Shown here: positions 48,837 through 57,621 of the stretch, one piece after another
Layout: each line of letters opens with the position of its first letter
Position numbering within the stretch: the first letter of the stretch is position 1
Assembly: GCF_021491355.1 (NCBI RefSeq)
Contig: NZ_JAKENF010000003.1
Span: 682,001-746,000, forward strand
Direction: 5' to 3'
Source: Alitabrizicola rongguiensis
GTDB taxonomy: Bacteria > Pseudomonadota > Alphaproteobacteria > Rhodobacterales > Rhodobacteraceae
DNA length: 64,000 nucleotides
Made by a program: the position numbers and the translations under genes
The notes under the pieces: generated by a model
What the model was told of the DNA's origin: nothing
What the model saw: only the letters and a program-made list of their open reading frames with translations
The model's database searches: none

Positions 48837-49715
48837 CTACTGCGCCCGGTATCTCTGCTCGAACTCGTAGCCGTAGTCATAGGACTTGAGCGGTTCCGGC
48901 GAAAGGGCATAGGTGGCGCGGCGCAGATGATCCATCAGCGCCTTCGGGTCGGCCTTGAGCGGTTGCAACTCGGCCGCCGCGATGGGCTGGCCGATGACGA
49001 CGCGCACCGGCTCGTCCACCCGCGCGCGGAATTCCTTGATGAGCAGGCCAAGCCGCAAGTTCGAGTGGATGTGACTGGCCAACTGGAAAAGACGACTGTT
49101 ATGGCCGGCGAAATAGACCGGCACGACGGTCGCATCCGATTTCGCTATCATCTTGGCGGTGAAGTTCCGCCAGCCTGGGTCCATCGGCCGGGAAAAGGGT
49201 CTCGCCGAAGTCGAGACGGTGCCGCCCGGAAACACGCCGATCGCCCCGCCCTGCGCGAGGTAGCGAAACGCCTCGGCACGGGTCTGGAGGTTCAGCTTCA
49301 CGGCTTCCTTCGTCTCGTCGAAGGAGATGGGCAGGATCACGCGGTTCAGCTCCTCGGCCCGGCGGAAGACCGAGTTCGCCAGGATGCGGAAATCGCCTCT
49401 GACCCGGTCCAGCAGATGACCCATCATCAGACCGTCGAGGATACCGTAGGGATGATTGGCGATCAGGATCAGCGGTCCGTTGGCCGGGATCTGCGCCAGC
49501 GACCCGCCGACCACATCAAGCGACAGGCCGTAGCGCTCGGAGATCACCTCCCAGAAGCTGCGACCCGCGGCAACCTCGCGTTCATAGCCGTCGGCCCGGC
49601 GGATCAGCGACAGGCGGCCAGTGGCATTTTCAAGAACGCGGATGAATGCCCGACCGGGCTTGGACCGGGCGGAATAGGCATAGGTGATATCCCGCGTGAC
49701 CTGCCGTCTGTTCAT
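48837..49715 (-). CDS. Lysophospholipid acyltransferase family protein (PlsC-like)
   Basis: A 292-residue acyltransferase. The catalytic motif is NHPYGILDG (H-X4-D) near residues 88-96, with the second block IGVFPGGTVSTS near 165. Unlike PlsC it lacks strong membrane helices. It resembles OlsA/haemolysin-type acyltransferases that work on ornithine lipid or related substrates, but the acceptor is uncertain. The start MNRRQVTRD is chosen because the upstream frame (to 49883) is intergenic. A LysR gene diverges from it across 233 bases in which I saw nothing else. Confidence 0.82.
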   Translation of the reverse strand: MNRRQVTRDITYAYSARSKPGRAFIRVLENATGRLSLIRRADGYEREVAAGRSFWEVISERYGLSLDVVGGSLAQIPANGPLILIANHPYGILDGLMMGHLLDRVRGDFRILANSVFRRAEELNRVILPISFDETKEAVKLNLQTRAEAFRYLAQGGAIGVFPGGTVSTSARPFSRPMDPGWRNFTAKMIAKSDATVVPVYFAGHNSRLFQLASHIHSNLRLGLLIKEFRARVDEPVRVVIGQPIAAAELQPLKADPKALMDHLRRATYALSPEPLKSYDYGYEFEQRYRAQ

Positions 49716-49948
49716 GCCCTGAATGGCTCCCCCAAAGCGATCGCGTCCTCCTACGTCCGTATTGGGATTTGCGCCACAAAAGATGACAGGCTGGTGACGA
49801 ATTCCTTCGGTCTTGCGCCGTCGCAGCCAAAGCGAAGCGGCAATTCGGCAACGATGCCGCATTGCGGAAAGATCTCGAGCCATGCCATCATTGCAAGGCA
49901 GGCATGTCGATCTTAGATAATGCTGCGCTCATCGGCGGGAATTTCGTT

Positions 49949-50842
49949 ATGGATTGGGATAAACTCAGGATATTTCATGCCGTGGCCGATGCCGGCAGCC
50001 TGACCCATGCCGGCGAAAGCCTGCATCTGTCGCAGTCCGCCGTCTCGCGCCAGATCCGCGCGCTTGAAGAGAGCCTGAACACGACCCTATTCCATCGCCA
50101 TGCGCGCGGGCTGATCCTGACCGAGCAAGGCGAACTGCTGTTCGACGCGACCCAGGCGATGGTCAAACGGCTCGACGCCGCCGCAGCCCGCATCCGCGAC
50201 GCGGAGGACGAAGTTCTCGGTGAGCTGCGGGTGACCACGACCACCGGCTTCGGCACGCTCTGGCTGGCCCCGCGGCTGGGCACGCTTTACGAGAAATATC
50301 CGTCGCTCAAGATCGACCTGATGCTTGAAGAGCGTGTGCTCGACCTGCCGATGCGCGAGGCCGACGTGGCCATCCGCATGAAGGAACCGAGCCAGGCCGA
50401 CCTGATCCGCAAGCGACTTATGAATATCCGGATGCAGCTTTACGCGAGCCCGGCCTATCTGGAGAAGAACGGCACCCCGACCCGACCCGAGGATCTGTCG
50501 CAGCATCGCCTCATCAGCCAGCATGCCTCGACCCCGCAGGTCGCAGCCGGCGCGCATCTGGTTCAACAGCTCATGGCCTACGACATCCCGTCGACGCTGA
50601 CGGTGAACAATTATTTCGGGGTGCTTCAGGCGGTTCTGAACGATCTGGGGATCGGCGTTCTGCCCGACTATCTCCTGGATGACTTCCCGAACCTGGTTCG
50701 CGTCCTGCCCGAGATCGAGTCTGGGGAGGTTCCAGTCTTCATCGCCTACCCGGAAGAGCTGCGCCATTCGAAACGCGTGGCGGCCTTCCGCGATTTTGTG
50801 ATGGAAGAGATTTTCGCCTACAGGAAACGCCAGCAGATCTGA
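49949..50842 (+). CDS. LysR family transcriptional regulator
   Basis: A 297-residue LysR protein. The N-terminal winged helix-turn-helix (MDWDKLRIFHAVADAGSLTHAGESL, QSAVSRQIRALEESL) covers residues 1-62, and the rest is the periplasmic-binding-like effector domain (GTLWLAPRLGTLYEKYPSLKIDLML). It is divergent from the acyltransferase gene, the arrangement in which LysR proteins often control the neighbour. The effector is unknown. A GGCGGGAA stretch precedes the ATG. Confidence 0.88.
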   Translation: MDWDKLRIFHAVADAGSLTHAGESLHLSQSAVSRQIRALEESLNTTLFHRHARGLILTEQGELLFDATQAMVKRLDAAAARIRDAEDEVLGELRVTTTTGFGTLWLAPRLGTLYEKYPSLKIDLMLEERVLDLPMREADVAIRMKEPSQADLIRKRLMNIRMQLYASPAYLEKNGTPTRPEDLSQHRLISQHASTPQVAAGAHLVQQLMAYDIPSTLTVNNYFGVLQAVLNDLGIGVLPDYLLDDFPNLVRVLPEIESGEVPVFIAYPEELRHSKRVAAFRDFVMEEIFAYRKRQQI

Positions 50843-50937
50843 TCGACGCCTCTTGCGACGAGACGATTTCAGACTGTGAACCAAGGGGGCGAGAAGACCC
50901 CGCTTCTGCCTTGTTTTCATGTGACAAAAATATCGCC

Positions 50938-50952
50938 ATGCGAAAAACGCAT
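50938..50952. promoter_or_regulatory. Inverted repeat upstream of candidate small RNA 3
   Basis: ATGCG and CGCAT flank five A residues (perfect arms). A second small hairpin, TGCTGC-ACTA-GCAGCA, lies at 50961-50976. Both precede the promoter at 50985 and could bind a regulator or end the LysR transcript. Confidence 0.3.
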
Positions 50953-50984
50953 AGCGGCGTTGCTGCACTAGCAGCATTCTTCAC

Positions 50985-51013
50985 TTGAACCGACTCGTTC
51001 GCCCCCCTAGATC
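50985..51013 (+). promoter_or_regulatory. Promoter of candidate small RNA 3
   Basis: TTGAAC (50985-50990), a 17-base spacer and TAGATC (51008-51013) form a good sigma-70-type promoter with a predicted start near 51020. Confidence 0.6.
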
Positions 51014-51019
51014 GGTCGG

Positions 51020-51099
51020 CGAGGCGGTGATCGAGTTTCTCTCACTTCCTCATACCTCCCTGTTGGACTTGGGCCGAGCTTCTGCTCGGCCTTTTTTTT
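51020..51099 (+). ncRNA. Candidate small RNA 3 (CTCCCTGTTGGACT motif, strong terminator)
   Basis: About 80 bases from a clear promoter to a strong terminator: arms GGCCGAGC (51072-51079) and GCTCGGCC (51084-51091), loop TTCT, then eight T. The stretch before the stem, CCTCATACCTCCCTGTTGGA, is pyrimidine-rich like anti-Shine-Dalgarno small RNAs and resembles candidate RNA 1. Positions 51056-51069 can pair along all 14 bases with 20721-20734 of RNA 2. The T-run is on the + strand only, so this is not the terminator of the convergent sigma-factor gene. No coding frame fits. Confidence 0.65.
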
Positions 51100-51117
51100 G
51101 CTTTCTGCATCGCAGCG

Positions 51118-52359
51118 TCACGACGCCCAACGTTCGCGCAGTTTTTCCCGACGGTTGCAAAGAAATTCGGCGTCCGCGGAATTTGTGGCAAGGGTGATTG
51201 CCCGGTCATAGGATGCAATCGATTCGTCCAGCCGCCCTGCCCGGCCGAGGAATTCGGCCCGCGCGGCATGATAGGGCTGGTAATCCGTAAGGTCTTCCGA
51301 GACCGCCCCAAGTTCTGCCAACGCCCCGGTCAGATCGCCGGCCTCGCCAATCGCGACGGCAAGGTTCAACCGGACCACTGCGGTCGGCTCGTATCGCAAC
51401 AGTGCCCGATAAAGCGCGGTGATCTGCAGCCAGTCAGTGCCTGCAGGACCGGCGGTGACATGCAGGGCCGCGATCGCCGCCTTGATCTGAAAAGGACCCG
51501 GCGCACTGCGCGCGATGGCGCGGTCGAGCAGGTCCAGCCCCTCCTGCCGCTGATCGGCATCCCACAGGTTGGTGTCCTGATCCTGCAGCGGAACCAATTG
51601 TCCGGCGGCGTCATGGCGGGCGCAGCGGCGGCAATGGGTCAGCAACAGCAGGGCAAGAAGCCCCTCGATCTCGGCATCGCCGGGGCGCAGGACATCGACC
51701 AGCCGGGCCAGAAAGATCGCCTCTTCACAAAGATCGGTCCGGACTGGCGCCTCGTGCCGCCCGACCGAATAGCCTTCGTTGAAAATGAGGTAGATCACTG
51801 CCAGAACCGAGCCGAGTCGCTCGGCCCAAAGCTCCGGCCCCGGGATGGCAAAGGGAATCCCGGCGGTAGCGATCTTGGCTTTTGCTCGGCTGAGCCGCTG
51901 TCCCATCGCCGTTTCGCTGTCGAGAAACGCGCGGGCAATTTCCGCTGTCGTCAGCCCGCCGATCGTCCTGAGGGTCAGGGCTATGCGCGATTTCGGCTCC
52001 AGGGCCGGATGGCAGCAGGTGAAGATCAGGCGTAGGCGGTCATCGGCAATGTCCTCGGGCGTCATCTCGGCCCCCTCCTCGGCGGCGAGAACGGTTTCCG
52101 CCTCCAGATGGCGCTGGTCGCGCGCCCGGCGGCGCAGCCGGTCCAGCGCCTTGCGCCAGCCGACCCGCAGGATCCAGCCCTGTGGCGAGACCGGCGGCCC
52201 GCTGCGCCGCCAATGGACCAGAGCCGCCTCGGTCGCGTCCTGCAAGGCATCCTCGGCCAGCTGGAAATCCCCGGTCCGGGCGATCAGGGCGGCCAGCAGC
52301 CGCCCGCGGTCAGCGCGAAGCGCGGCCTCGAGGGCCGCGCGCGCCGGATCATCGCTCAC
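51118..52359 (-). CDS. ECF42-type sigma factor with C-terminal TPR-like domain
   Basis: A 413-residue ECF sigma factor of the long ECF42 type (DUF6596). Sigma regions are at the N-terminus (ARTGDFQLAEDALQDATEAALVHW; LTLRTIGGLTTAEIARAFLDSETAMGQRLSRAK), followed by a conserved helical extension (LLLLTHCRRCARHDAAGQLVPLQDQD; ALYRALLRYEPTAVVRLNLAVA). This class has no anti-sigma factor; its partner is a DGPF protein, encoded directly upstream. The start is GTG 52359, overlapping the DGPF stop by four bases. Confidence 0.88.
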   Translation of the reverse strand: MSDDPARAALEAALRADRGRLLAALIARTGDFQLAEDALQDATEAALVHWRRSGPPVSPQGWILRVGWRKALDRLRRRARDQRHLEAETVLAAEEGAEMTPEDIADDRLRLIFTCCHPALEPKSRIALTLRTIGGLTTAEIARAFLDSETAMGQRLSRAKAKIATAGIPFAIPGPELWAERLGSVLAVIYLIFNEGYSVGRHEAPVRTDLCEEAIFLARLVDVLRPGDAEIEGLLALLLLTHCRRCARHDAAGQLVPLQDQDTNLWDADQRQEGLDLLDRAIARSAPGPFQIKAAIAALHVTAGPAGTDWLQITALYRALLRYEPTAVVRLNLAVAIGEAGDLTGALAELGAVSEDLTDYQPYHAARAEFLGRAGRLDESIASYDRAITLATNSADAEFLCNRREKLRERWAS

Positions 52360-52694
52360 CTGAACACCACGACCGGGCGCAATTCTACCGTGCCGAACTG
52401 CGCCCCGGGGATCTGCGCTGCCCATTTGATCGCCTCGTCCAGATCGGCGCAGTCAATGAGGTAGTAACCTCCGAGATGTTCCTTTGTCTCGGCAAAGGGT
52501 CCGTCCATCGTCTCGACCTTGCCGCCGCGCACGCGAACCGAGGTCGCGCTCGATACCGGATGCAGGGCGTCGCCCGCCCGCATCACCCCGGCCTCCCGCA
52601 TCCTTTTCGTAAGCTCGAAATACTCGCCATTCATCTTCTCCCCCATCTCGGGGGCCTTGGCCGGGTCGGTGTAGATCAGGGCCATGTATTGCAT
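52356..52694 (-). CDS. DGPF/YCII-related protein
   Basis: A 112-residue small protein of the YciI-like fold carrying the DGPF signature in VETMDGPFAETKEHLGGYYLIDC (near residues 61-83). The N-terminal MQYMALIYTDPAKAP is also typical. DGPF proteins are genetic partners of ECF42 sigma factors and are often their targets; the biochemical role is unknown. The gene is translationally coupled to the sigma-factor gene. The 222 bases before it contain a small hairpin (CTGTCC/GGACAG at about 52750-52770) but no gene. Confidence 0.87.
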   Translation of the reverse strand: MQYMALIYTDPAKAPEMGEKMNGEYFELTKRMREAGVMRAGDALHPVSSATSVRVRGGKVETMDGPFAETKEHLGGYYLIDCADLDEAIKWAAQIPGAQFGTVELRPVVVFR

Positions 52695-52916
52695 CGGGCT
52701 GTCTCCTCAGGTTGCCGGTCCCGGCCCCAGGCGTCCGGGCGGGATCGAAATGACTGTCCTGTTATCCGGACAGCACAAGGACGCGCGGGGGCGCTGCTTT
52801 TCGACATGCTAGCCGAAAAAAATCTATCCCGTGCAACCGGCCTCTCGTTGCCCCCTTTTCCCCCGTCCGCGCTTGCCCTAAGAGGCCCGCAAGGCGCCGG
52901 CCAAAGGGGATGAACA

Positions 52917-55076
52917 ATGACCGAACCCGTGATCACCGAGGACCTGATTGCCGCGCACGGGCTGAAGCCCGACGAATACCAGCGCATCCTCCAGATCATC
53001 GGGCGGGTCCCGAGCTTCACCGAGCTTGGCATCTTCTCGGCCATGTGGAACGAGCACTGTTCCTACAAGTCGTCGAAGAAATGGCTGCGCACGCTGCATA
53101 CCACCGGGCCGCAAGTGCTCTGCGGGCCGGGCGAGAATGCGGGCGTCGTCGATATCGGCGACGGGCTGGCGGTCATCTTCAAGATGGAAAGCCACAACCA
53201 CCCCTCCTACATCGAGCCGCATCAGGGCGCGGCGACCGGCGTGGGCGGCATCCTGCGCGACGTCTTCACCATGGGCGCGCGCCCGATTGCGGCGATGAAC
53301 GCACTGTCCTTCGGCGAGCCGTCGCATCCCAAGACCGCGCATCTGGTCAAAGGCGTGGTCGAGGGGATCGGCAGCTATGGCAACGCCTTTGGCGTGCCCA
53401 CGGTCGGGGGCGAGGTGCGCTTCCATCGCAGCTATAATGGCAACTGCCTGGTCAACGCCTTTGCCGCGGGCCTCGCCGAGGCCGACAAGATCTTCTACTC
53501 TGCCGCGTCGGGTGTCGGCATGCCGGTCGTTTATCTCGGTGCCAAGACCGGGCGAGACGGTGTTGGCGGGGCGACTATGGCCTCGGCCGAGTTCGACGAC
53601 ACGATCGAGGAAAAGCGCCCGACGGTGCAGGTCGGCGACCCCTTCACCGAAAAGCGCCTGCTCGAAGCCTGCCTCGAGCTGATGGCCTCGGGCGCGGTCA
53701 TCTCCATCCAGGACATGGGTGCGGCGGGCCTGACCTGCTCGGCGGTCGAAATGGGTGACAAGGGCGGTCTCGGCATCAAGCTGCAACTCGACTCCGTCCC
53801 GCAGCGCGAAGCGAAGATGACGGCCTACGAGATGATGCTGTCGGAAAGCCAGGAGCGGATGCTCATGGTGCTGAAGCCCGAGATGGAGGCTGAGGCCAAG
53901 GCGATTTTCGACAAGTGGGACCTCGACTTCGCAATCGTCGGCGAGACGATCCCCGAGGACCGCTTCCTGATCCTGCACGGCAACGAGGTGAAGGCCGACC
54001 TGCCGCTGTCGAAACTCTCCTCCAGCGCCCCGGAGTACGACCGGCCCTGGGTGCCGACGCCCGCCGCCGCACCGCTCGGCGCGGTGCCGGCCATCGACCC
54101 CATCGACGCACTCAAGGCGCTCCTCTCCTCGCCCAGCTATGCCCACAAGGCCTGGGTCTGGGAACAGTATGACAGTCAGGTCATGGCCGACACGATCCGC
54201 ACACCGGGCCTTGGTGCTGGCGTGGTGCGGGTTCATGGCACTGCGAAGGCGCTGGCCTTCACCTCGGACGTGACGCCACGCTACGTGAAGGCGAACCCGG
54301 TCGAGGGCGGCAAACAGGCGGTGGCCGAAGCCTGGCGCAACCTCGTCGCGGTCGGCGCGACGCCCCTCGCCGCGACCGACAACCTGAACTTCGGCAATCC
54401 GGAAAAGCCCGAGATCATGGGCCAGTTCGTCGGCGCGATCAAAGGCATCGGCGAGGCCTGCCGCGCGCTCGACTTCCCGATCGTCTCCGGCAACGTCAGC
54501 CTTTACAACGAGACCGACGGAAAGGGCATCCTGCCCACGCCCACCATCGGTGCAGTGGGCCTTCTGGACAGCGTGGATGACCTGATCGGCGGCCAGCCGC
54601 AGGAGGGGGATGTCGCCGTTCTGATCGGTTCCGGCACGGGCCATCTTGGCCAGTCCGCCCTTCTGGCCGAGGCCTTCGGCCGCGAGGACGGCGATGCGCC
54701 GCAGGTCGATCTTGCCGTCGAGCGTAGGAATGGCGAGTTCCTGCTGGCCAACCGCAAGCATATCGTCGCGGCAAGCGACCTGTCTGACGGCGGCCTTGCG
54801 CTGGCCGCCTTCGAGATGGCCGAGGCCGCCGGGATCGGGCTGAGCCTTGAGCTGGCAGAGACCCCTGCACTCTTCGGCGAGGATCAGGCCCGCTACCTTC
54901 TGGCCTGCAGGCCCGAAGCGGTCGAGGCGCTGCTTGCGGCGGCCAGTGCGGCAGGCGTTCCCTGCGCCCAGGTCGGCCGTTTCACCGGCACCGACTTCCG
55001 CATGGGCCACTCCGCCGCTTCAATGGCTGAATTGTCCGGCGTTTACCGCTCAGCCTTCGAGGCTGCTGTCGGCTGA
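52917..55076 (+). CDS. purL: Phosphoribosylformylglycinamidine synthase subunit PurL
   Basis: A 719-residue small-type PurL, the ATP-dependent catalytic subunit of FGAM synthase in purine synthesis, working with PurQ and PurS (not in the window). Key segments are [17 protein letters not shown] near residue 41, [24 protein letters not shown] near 89 and the duplicated AIR-synthase fold with GNVSLYNET near 525. The length fits the small type (about 740). The ATG follows AAGGGGA. No purS or purQ precedes it, so the subunit genes are dispersed or further upstream. Confidence 0.95.
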   Translation: MTEPVITEDLIAAHGLKPDEYQRILQIIGRVPSFTELGIFSAMWNEHCSYKSSKKWLRTLHTTGPQVLCGPGENAGVVDIGDGLAVIFKMESHNHPSYIEPHQGAATGVGGILRDVFTMGARPIAAMNALSFGEPSHPKTAHLVKGVVEGIGSYGNAFGVPTVGGEVRFHRSYNGNCLVNAFAAGLAEADKIFYSAASGVGMPVVYLGAKTGRDGVGGATMASAEFDDTIEEKRPTVQVGDPFTEKRLLEACLELMASGAVISIQDMGAAGLTCSAVEMGDKGGLGIKLQLDSVPQREAKMTAYEMMLSESQERMLMVLKPEMEAEAKAIFDKWDLDFAIVGETIPEDRFLILHGNEVKADLPLSKLSSSAPEYDRPWVPTPAAAPLGAVPAIDPIDALKALLSSPSYAHKAWVWEQYDSQVMADTIRTPGLGAGVVRVHGTAKALAFTSDVTPRYVKANPVEGGKQAVAEAWRNLVAVGATPLAATDNLNFGNPEKPEIMGQFVGAIKGIGEACRALDFPIVSGNVSLYNETDGKGILPTPTIGAVGLLDSVDDLIGGQPQEGDVAVLIGSGTGHLGQSALLAEAFGREDGDAPQVDLAVERRNGEFLLANRKHIVAASDLSDGGLALAAFEMAEAAGIGLSLELAETPALFGEDQARYLLACRPEAVEALLAAASAAGVPCAQVGRFTGTDFRMGHSAASMAELSGVYRSAFEAAVG

Positions 55077-55156
55077 GCCTGTACGCGCCCCGCTTGCACC
55101 GCCTTTCCGCCGGCACTACATTTTCACGAAGGCCCGGCAGCAAAGGACAGCCGCAG

Positions 55157-55399
55157 ATGGCGATGGAAGCCCAGGATATCGAAGACCTGATCCGCGAGAC
55201 CTTTCCCAAGGCGCGGATCACCATCACCGACTTGGCCGGAGATGGGAACCATTGGGCTGCCGAGGTCGTCGACGAGAGCTTTCGCGGCTTGAACCGCGTC
55301 CAGCAACAGCGCGCGGTCTACGCTGCGCTCAAGGGCAAGATGGATGGTCCGAACGGCGAGTTGCACGCGCTCGCCCTGACCACCAAGGCCCCCGAATGA
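55157..55399 (+). CDS. BolA family protein
   Basis: An 80-residue BolA-like protein. Features are [25 protein letters not shown], the beta-loop [23 protein letters not shown] and a conserved C-terminal His in [11 protein letters not shown] that can ligate a shared [2Fe-2S] cluster. ATG 55157 ([11 protein letters not shown]) is chosen; the frame upstream has no ribosome site. The monothiol glutaredoxin gene follows after 17 bases, the usual BolA-Grx4 partnership in iron-sulfur handling. Confidence 0.92.
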   Translation: MAMEAQDIEDLIRETFPKARITITDLAGDGNHWAAEVVDESFRGLNRVQQQRAVYAALKGKMDGPNGELHALALTTKAPE

Positions 55400-55416
55400 C
55401 CCTGAAAGGAACCACC

Positions 55417-55779
55417 ATGGCAACCGCTGAAGAGCAGATCCGCGACACGATTGAAAAGAATGATGTCGTGCTGTTCATGAAGGGCACGAAGATGATGCCG
55501 CAATGCGGCTTCTCCAGCCGCGTCGCCGGCGTGCTGAATTACATGGGTGTCGAGTATCAGGACGTGAACGTGCTGGCCGATGCCGAAATCCGCCAGGGGA
55601 TCAAGGACTTCTCCGACTGGCCCACGATCCCGCAGCTCTATGTGAAGGGTGAATTCGTCGGCGGCTGCGACATCGTCACCGAGATGACGCTCTCGGGCGA
55701 GCTGGACCAGCTCTTCGACGCCAAGGGCGTTGGCTACGACAAGGATGCGGCGGAAAAGATCCGCGCTGCGAACGCCTGA
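55417..55779 (+). CDS. grxD: Monothiol glutaredoxin, CGFS type (Grx4)
   Basis: A 120-residue monothiol glutaredoxin. The CGFS active site is at Cys30 within [12 protein letters not shown], with glutathione-binding residues in [24 protein letters not shown] glutaredoxins carry and transfer [2Fe-2S] clusters, alone or as a heterodimer with BolA, whose gene is just upstream. An AAAGGA site suits ATG 55417; an earlier in-frame ATG at 55396 overlaps the bolA stop and would add seven residues. Confidence 0.94.
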   Translation: MATAEEQIRDTIEKNDVVLFMKGTKMMPQCGFSSRVAGVLNYMGVEYQDVNVLADAEIRQGIKDFSDWPTIPQLYVKGEFVGGCDIVTEMTLSGELDQLFDAKGVGYDKDAAEKIRAANA

Positions 55780-55823
55780 CCGGCGCCGGTGCTGGTTCCG
55801 GCCCCATAAAGCGCGAGGCGCCG

Positions 55824-56477
55824 ATGACGGGCACCGTGACGATCTGGACCTATGACTGGGTGCCGAACGGCCCGCGCGGCCATGTGCGCGACCTCCGTCT
55901 GCGGTGGGCGATGGAAGAAGCAGGCATCCCCTACGCCATCGCAACCGTCCCAATCGCGGATCGCGGGCCGGATCATGTGGCCCGCCAACCGTTCGCTCAG
56001 GTGCCTTTCATCGAGGATGATGGTGTCCGCCTGTTTGAAAGCGGCGCCTGCCTTCTGCATCTGGCCGAGCAGAGCGAAATCCTGATGCCGCGCGACCCCA
56101 AGATGCGGGCCGAGACGATGCAATGGATCTTCGCTGCCCTGAACTCGGTCGAGATGGTGACGGTACCCTGGTGGTATATCCGGATGAAGGGTGTCACCGA
56201 AAATCCGTTGGCCGGCTGGATGCGGCAGCGCTTCGAAAAGCTCGAAGTCGTTCTGGCGTCGCGCGACTGGCTTGCCGCCAACCGCTTCACTGCCGCAGAT
56301 CTGCTGATGGCGGATGTTCTGCGCATTCCGGCCAAGCTGGGGCAACTGGAAGAATTTCCCGCCCTGACGTCCTATCTTGAACGGGTCTGTGACCGTCCTG
56401 CCTTTCGGAAAGCAGTTCAGGACCAGTTGGACCATTTCGAGGCGGCCGACATACAACGGAAACAGGCGGGCGCCTGA
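55824..56477 (+). CDS. Glutathione S-transferase family protein
   Basis: A 217-residue GST-like protein. The N-terminal thioredoxin-fold part includes VTIWTYDWVPNGPRGHVRDLRLRW and the glutathione-binding QVPFIEDDGVRLFESGACLLHLAE (near residues 60-83); the C-terminal helical domain has ADLLMADVLRI. The substrate class is uncertain. It lies 44 bases after grxD on the same strand and may be co-transcribed. ATG 55824 is the first in frame with a GAGGCG site before it. Confidence 0.83.
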   Translation: MTGTVTIWTYDWVPNGPRGHVRDLRLRWAMEEAGIPYAIATVPIADRGPDHVARQPFAQVPFIEDDGVRLFESGACLLHLAEQSEILMPRDPKMRAETMQWIFAALNSVEMVTVPWWYIRMKGVTENPLAGWMRQRFEKLEVVLASRDWLAANRFTAADLLMADVLRIPAKLGQLEEFPALTSYLERVCDRPAFRKAVQDQLDHFEAADIQRKQAGA

Positions 56478-56523
56478 CCCGAAGTCTTTCCGCGTTTCCC
56501 GCCGGTGCCGTCGTAGCGGACTA

Positions 56524-56883
56524 TCAGGCCCCTGCCCGTTCCTCGACAGCCTGGGCGAGTGCCTCGACCCGGGCAGCAATCTCGCCAAGCGTATCGATGA
56601 CCGCAGGAGGCACCTGTCGCACTTCGCCCGCCGCCTGGGCCTGGAGCGTCGCGGCCTGAGACTTGACCAGCCGCAGTTCATCCTCGAGTGCGGCCATCCG
56701 GTCAGCAAGCATCAATGCCGCCATCAGCAGCATACGGGATTCCGGCATCCGTCCCATCTGCTGGACAAGCGGCTGTGCCTCGTTGTCGAGCAGTTTCGCG
56801 GCGGCGCGCAGGAAATGCTCTTCTCCCGGCTGGCAGGCGACCTGGAAGGTTCGTCCCCCGATGTGGATGTCGACCTCAGGCAT
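56524..56883 (-). CDS. zapA: Cell division protein ZapA
   Basis: A 119-residue ZapA. The N-terminal globular part (PEVDIHIGGRTFQVACQPGEEHFLRAAAKLLD) is followed by a long coiled coil (ADRMAALEDELRLVKSQAATLQAQA). ZapA binds and bundles FtsZ polymers at the division ring. The start overlaps the upstream coiled-coil gene by eight bases, so the two are coupled. The position next to tkt and gap genes is common in Rhodobacterales. I looked for 6S RNA nearby and found no support. Confidence 0.9.
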   Translation of the reverse strand: MPEVDIHIGGRTFQVACQPGEEHFLRAAAKLLDNEAQPLVQQMGRMPESRMLLMAALMLADRMAALEDELRLVKSQAATLQAQAAGEVRQVPPAVIDTLGEIAARVEALAQAVEERAGA

Positions 56884-57355
56884 CCTGCGCCTCCAGTACC
56901 AGCGGCCGGAGTTCGGCCAGGATTTCGTCGATCTCGAAGATCTCACTCTGCCGGGTTGCGTACAGAGCGTCCAGTTCGGCCTGCATCGCCCGGTTGATGA
57001 GTTCGGCATCGGTGATGCCTTCCGCATGGGCCTCGCGCAGGGATCGGACCGCGTCGCGCAGCCGGAAGACGCGCTTGCGCAGTTTCTGGATTTCGAGGCC
57101 CTGCTGATCGAGCTGGCGGGTCAGCCGTTCGAGCTTGTCGGTCAGATCGGCATTCTCGGTCGCCGCCTGTTCCCGGGTCAGTCGAAGCCGCTCGGCGAGC
57201 TGCGCTGCCGCCAGCCGCTCGGTCTCAAGCGCTTCAGTCAGTTCGGCAGCGCTTTCATCCAGTCCGGCCTCCGGACCCGGCAAATCAGCCAGTCCGCGCT
57301 CGATCCGGTCAAGCGCCGCAGTGATGCGGTTTCCGAGTTCCGTGATATCGCTCAT
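56876..57355 (-). CDS. Coiled-coil protein coupled to zapA
   Basis: A 159-residue acidic protein, almost wholly helical, with heptad patterns from about residue 35 to 115 (LTEALETERLAAAQLAERLRLTREQA; LTDKLERLTRQLDQQGLEIQKLRKRV) and a C-terminal EIFEIDEILAELRPLVLEA. There is no membrane segment or enzyme motif. It overlaps zapA by eight bases and may act with it at the division ring, a ZapB-like role that is only inferred. The 266 bases from here to tkt show no further gene. Confidence 0.78.
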   Translation of the reverse strand: MSDITELGNRITAALDRIERGLADLPGPEAGLDESAAELTEALETERLAAAQLAERLRLTREQAATENADLTDKLERLTRQLDQQGLEIQKLRKRVFRLRDAVRSLREAHAEGITDAELINRAMQAELDALYATRQSEIFEIDEILAELRPLVLEAQDA

Positions 57356-57621
57356 CGGCACGGCTCCCCTTCTTGCCTCGCGACCGCTTCGCGTGCGGCC
57401 TTCTTGTCTTTGCCCTCCCGAGGGGGACACCGATCCGTCCTCCCCAGAACGAATCGTAACTTGCCCCATCTTCCCCGAATTTGCACGAAAGGCGAAGGGC
57501 TTTGCGCCCCTTTCCGCCCAATGGGCTGCGGGCCGCGCTTGAACAATCCGCCTAGGCTGGTATTGAGCCGGTCGAGAGCACCCGCCGGCCAACAGCGCCC
57601 CCATCCCGAAGGATCGGACCC

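Noticed and set aside
47934-49916. Open frame of 660 codons on the + strand over murI and the acyltransferase gene
   Set aside because: It is antisense to two genes with intact catalytic motifs and has no recognisable protein family.
52878-55010. Open frame of 710 codons antisense to purL
   Set aside because: purL is complete and conserved on the other strand; this frame is a shadow.
57356-57621. 6S RNA near zapA
   Set aside because: The gap is long enough, but I see no long closing stem with a large central bulge; the 46 bases after zapA are too few.
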